This document shows positions 62,291-64,000 of a stretch of DNA of 64,000 nucleotides, piece by piece. The notes beneath the pieces were generated by a model that saw only the letters and a list, made by a program, of their open reading frames with translations, was not told the DNA's origin and did no database searches. The translations under genes and the position numbers were made by a program. The stretch's first letter is position 1; each line of letters starts with the position of its first letter. Origin of the DNA: Variovorax fucosicus (lineage in GTDB: Bacteria; Pseudomonadota; Gammaproteobacteria; Burkholderiales; Burkholderiaceae_C); assembly GCF_030316825.1 (NCBI RefSeq), contig NZ_JASZYU010000001.1, positions 868,001 through 932,000 of the forward strand, written 5' to 3'.

Positions 62291-63076
62291 TCAGGACATG
62301 AACATGCCGCCGTCCACGTTGATGGTCTGGCCCGTGATGTAGGACGCGTCCTCCGACGCCAGGAAGGCCACCAGCCCGGCCACGTCTTCGCCGGTGCCGG
62401 CGCGGCCCATCGGAATGCCTGCCACCCATTCGGCCATCAGTTCGCCGGGCTTGTAGTCGCCCATCAGCCTGCCCCAGGCCGCATCGTTGTAGGCCCACAT
62501 GTCGGTGCTGATGATGCCGGGGCAAAAGGCGTTGACCGTGATGCCGGTCGAGGCCAACTCCTTGGCCAGGCTCTGGGTAATGCCGAGCACGCCGAACTTG
62601 CTGGCCGCATAGTGCGGCGTGTAGATGAAGCCCTGGCGGGCCTGGCCCGAAGCGGTATTGATGAGACGCCCCTTCTTGCCGCCGCTGCGCATGCGGATCG
62701 CAGCTTCCTGGCAGCACAGGAACACGCCCTTGGTGTTGACGGCCAGCACCTTGTCCCACTCCGCCTCGGTCATGTCCTCGAGCCGGGCCACCGTGATGAC
62801 GCCGGCGTTCTGGACCGACACATCGACTTCGCCAAGTTCCTGCGCCACGCGGTCGTACATGGCTTTGACCTCCTCGCGACTTGTCACGTCCACGGCCGCC
62901 GAGATCGCTTTCGCGCCGCCGGCACGCAGGGCTGCGGCGGTTTCATGCACCAGCGGCTCGTTGGCCGCAACGCACACGCTCGCACCCTCGCGCGCAAAGC
63001 GCTCTGCAATGCTCTTGCCGATGCCGCGGCTGCCACCCGTGATCACCACCACCTTGCCTTCGAATCGTTGTGGCAT
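62291..63076 (-). CDS. Short-chain polyol dehydrogenase (SDR)
   Basis: A 261-residue classical SDR: cofactor motif [18 protein letters not shown], catalytic Ser in [12 protein letters not shown] and YAASK as YxxxK, then [11 protein letters not shown]. The [14 protein letters not shown] tail is typical. It resembles sorbitol, ribitol and 2,3-butanediol-type dehydrogenases; the substrate is not certain. AGGGGG precedes the ATG at 63076. It lies eight bases after a second SDR gene and downstream of a SorC-type regulator gene. Confidence 0.88.
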   Translation of the reverse strand: MPQRFEGKVVVITGGSRGIGKSIAERFAREGASVCVAANEPLVHETAAALRAGGAKAISAAVDVTSREEVKAMYDRVAQELGEVDVSVQNAGVITVARLEDMTEAEWDKVLAVNTKGVFLCCQEAAIRMRSGGKKGRLINTASGQARQGFIYTPHYAASKFGVLGITQSLAKELASTGITVNAFCPGIISTDMWAYNDAAWGRLMGDYKPGELMAEWVAGIPMGRAGTGEDVAGLVAFLASEDASYITGQTINVDGGMFMS

Positions 63077-63084
63077 GCGGCCCC

Positions 63085-63849
63085 CTACCAGCAGACGAAT
63101 CCACCATCGACCACGAGGTCGACGCCGGTGCAGAAAGACGAGGCCTTGCTGGCAAGGAACACGGCCGGGCCGACCAGCTCGTCGACCGTCGCCATGCGGC
63201 CCAATGGCGTGTCGCGCTCGAAGACCTTGCGCTGCTCGGCGACCTCGGGGCGCAGGTTCATCGGCGTCAGCGTGTAGCCGGGGCTGATGCTGTTGACGCG
63301 CACCCCGCGGTCGCTCCATTCCATGGCCAGGCTCTTGCTGAGATGGATCACGCCGGCCTTGGAACTGTTGTAGTGCGCCTGCAGGATGCCGCGGTTGACG
63401 ATGCTGCCGGACATCGATGCGATGTTGACGATCGTGCCGCGTCGGCGCGGCAGCATGACGCGGGCCTGCGCCTGGCACGACAGGAACACACCGGTCAGGT
63501 TGATCGCCATCAGGCGCTCCCACTGCGCCAGCGGCATCTCCTCGGCCGCGGCCGCGTTGGCAATGCCCGCACAATTGAGCGCCACGCTCAACGCACCGAG
63601 CTCGACCTCGGTACGGCGCACCGCTTCGGCCAGATCGTCGGCCTGTGTCACATCGCCCTTGAAGGTCAGTGCGCGCCCGCCACGCTGCCGTATTTCTTCG
63701 GCTGTCTGCTCCAGTCCGGCACTGGTGGCCAGATCGAAACAGGCAACTGCGCAGCCAGCCTCGGCCAGCCCGATCGCCAGACGCTGGCCAATGCCGCTGC
63801 CGGCACCGGTCACCAGTGCGATCTCGTTGTTCAAGTCGAAGAGGTCCAT
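63085..63849 (-). CDS. Short-chain dehydrogenase, D-arabinitol/threitol type (SDR)
   Basis: A 254-residue SDR: TGAGSGIGQRLAIG cofactor loop, NCAGIAN, Ser in IVNIASMSGSIVN, and YNSSK as YxxxK. The WSDRGVRVNSISPGYTLTPMN segment resembles fungal D-arabinitol and bacterial D-threitol dehydrogenases, so a polyol or ketose substrate is likely. The ATG at 63849 is preferred to a GTG immediately before. It is 16 bases after the SorC-type regulator stop. Confidence 0.87.
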   Translation of the reverse strand: MDLFDLNNEIALVTGAGSGIGQRLAIGLAEAGCAVACFDLATSAGLEQTAEEIRQRGGRALTFKGDVTQADDLAEAVRRTEVELGALSVALNCAGIANAAAAEEMPLAQWERLMAINLTGVFLSCQAQARVMLPRRRGTIVNIASMSGSIVNRGILQAHYNSSKAGVIHLSKSLAMEWSDRGVRVNSISPGYTLTPMNLRPEVAEQRKVFERDTPLGRMATVDELVGPAVFLASKASSFCTGVDLVVDGGFVCW

Positions 63850-63865
63850 CACAAGTTCTTTAATG

Positions 63866-64000
63866 TCAGGGCGCGGCCAGCAGGCGCTGCGCGGTGCCCA
63901 GGTCGGTAATCAGGGTGCTGATCCAGCCACCGCGCAGCGCGGCCCGGATTGCTTCGAATTTGCGTTCGCCGGCGGCCACGGCGACGCGCCGGCGCGTGCG
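63866..64000 (-). CDS. SorC/DeoR-type sugar-binding regulator, C-terminal fragment at window edge
   Basis: The last 44 codons are visible. VAVAAGERKFEAIRAALRGG and WISTLITDLGTAQRLL closely match the end of the sugar-binding domain of SorC-family regulators, which bind phosphorylated sugars or polyols to control their catabolic genes. The N-terminal helix-turn-helix is outside the window. It is the first gene seen of a group with two SDR dehydrogenases. Confidence 0.82.
   Translation of the reverse strand, partial: RTRRRVAVAAGERKFEAIRAALRGGWISTLITDLGTAQRLLAAP

Overview
The window is high-GC chromosomal DNA, densely packed with genes, from a betaproteobacterium. It is most likely a member of the Comamonadaceae and close to Variovorax. 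The evidence is the gene set (gltBD next to mlaFE, a pilMNOPQ-aroK-aroB-dgt chain divergent from a PBP1a gene, paired LpxL-type acyltransferases before metK, an orphan Bug/TctC receptor), the near-universal 4-base ATGA/GTGA gene overlaps, and a Comamonadaceae-like intergenic repeat. The species is inferred, not proven. I see no rRNA, tRNA, CRISPR array, prophage or replication origin. No gene-free stretch reaches 300 bases; the longest (about 46910-47174) holds a Pho-box candidate and the groESL control region.

Layout. 1-7692 (minus): mlaE (partial), mlaF, gltD and gltB. 7693-8564: a REP-associated tyrosine transposase with an AT-rich hairpin in front of gltB. 8580-19239 (minus): methyltransferase, DUF1415, MFS, dgt, aroB, aroK and pilQPONM. 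19468-23718: PBP1a, cyaY (minus), lptM, lysA. 23725-29750 (minus): msrQ/msrP, cytochrome c maturation ccsB/resB, cytochrome c4. 29822-35834: engB, an epoxide-hydrolase-like enzyme, two lipid A acyltransferases (minus), metK behind a SAM-II-like riboswitch candidate, and a TctC-type binding protein. 35859-41433 (minus): an iron-uptake operon of two TonB receptors, a PepSY membrane protein and a 61-residue membrane protein, with a Fur-box candidate. 41604-46909: a phospholipase-D-like lipoprotein, PhoX phosphatase, a small membrane protein and a glycerophosphodiesterase, with Pho-box candidates before phoX and before the diesterase. 47069-50106: CIRCE-groESL and an exported MsrA. 50121-59099 (minus): a polyol ABC-transporter/catabolic operon. 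59320-64000 (minus): DUF805, pgi, tal, two more short-chain dehydrogenases and the end of a SorC-type regulator.

How the parts fit. The polyol operon would import a sugar alcohol (binding protein, two permeases, ATPase), oxidise it (D-arabinitol/mannitol-type dehydrogenase, SmoS-like sorbitol dehydrogenase) and phosphorylate D-xylulose (XylB). Transaldolase and Pgi then connect to central metabolism. The PLD/PhoX/GDPD group looks like a phosphate-starvation module that takes phosphate from lipids and glycerophosphodiesters. MsrPQ and an exported MsrA both repair oxidised methionine outside the cytoplasm.

The most useful leads are the riboswitch candidate before metK, the Pho-box pair, the 21-bp-spaced direct repeat before the polyol operon, the RAYT-linked hairpin upstream of gltB, a terminator hairpin directly against the mlaF start, and two copies of a ~97-bp repeat placed just after stop codons.
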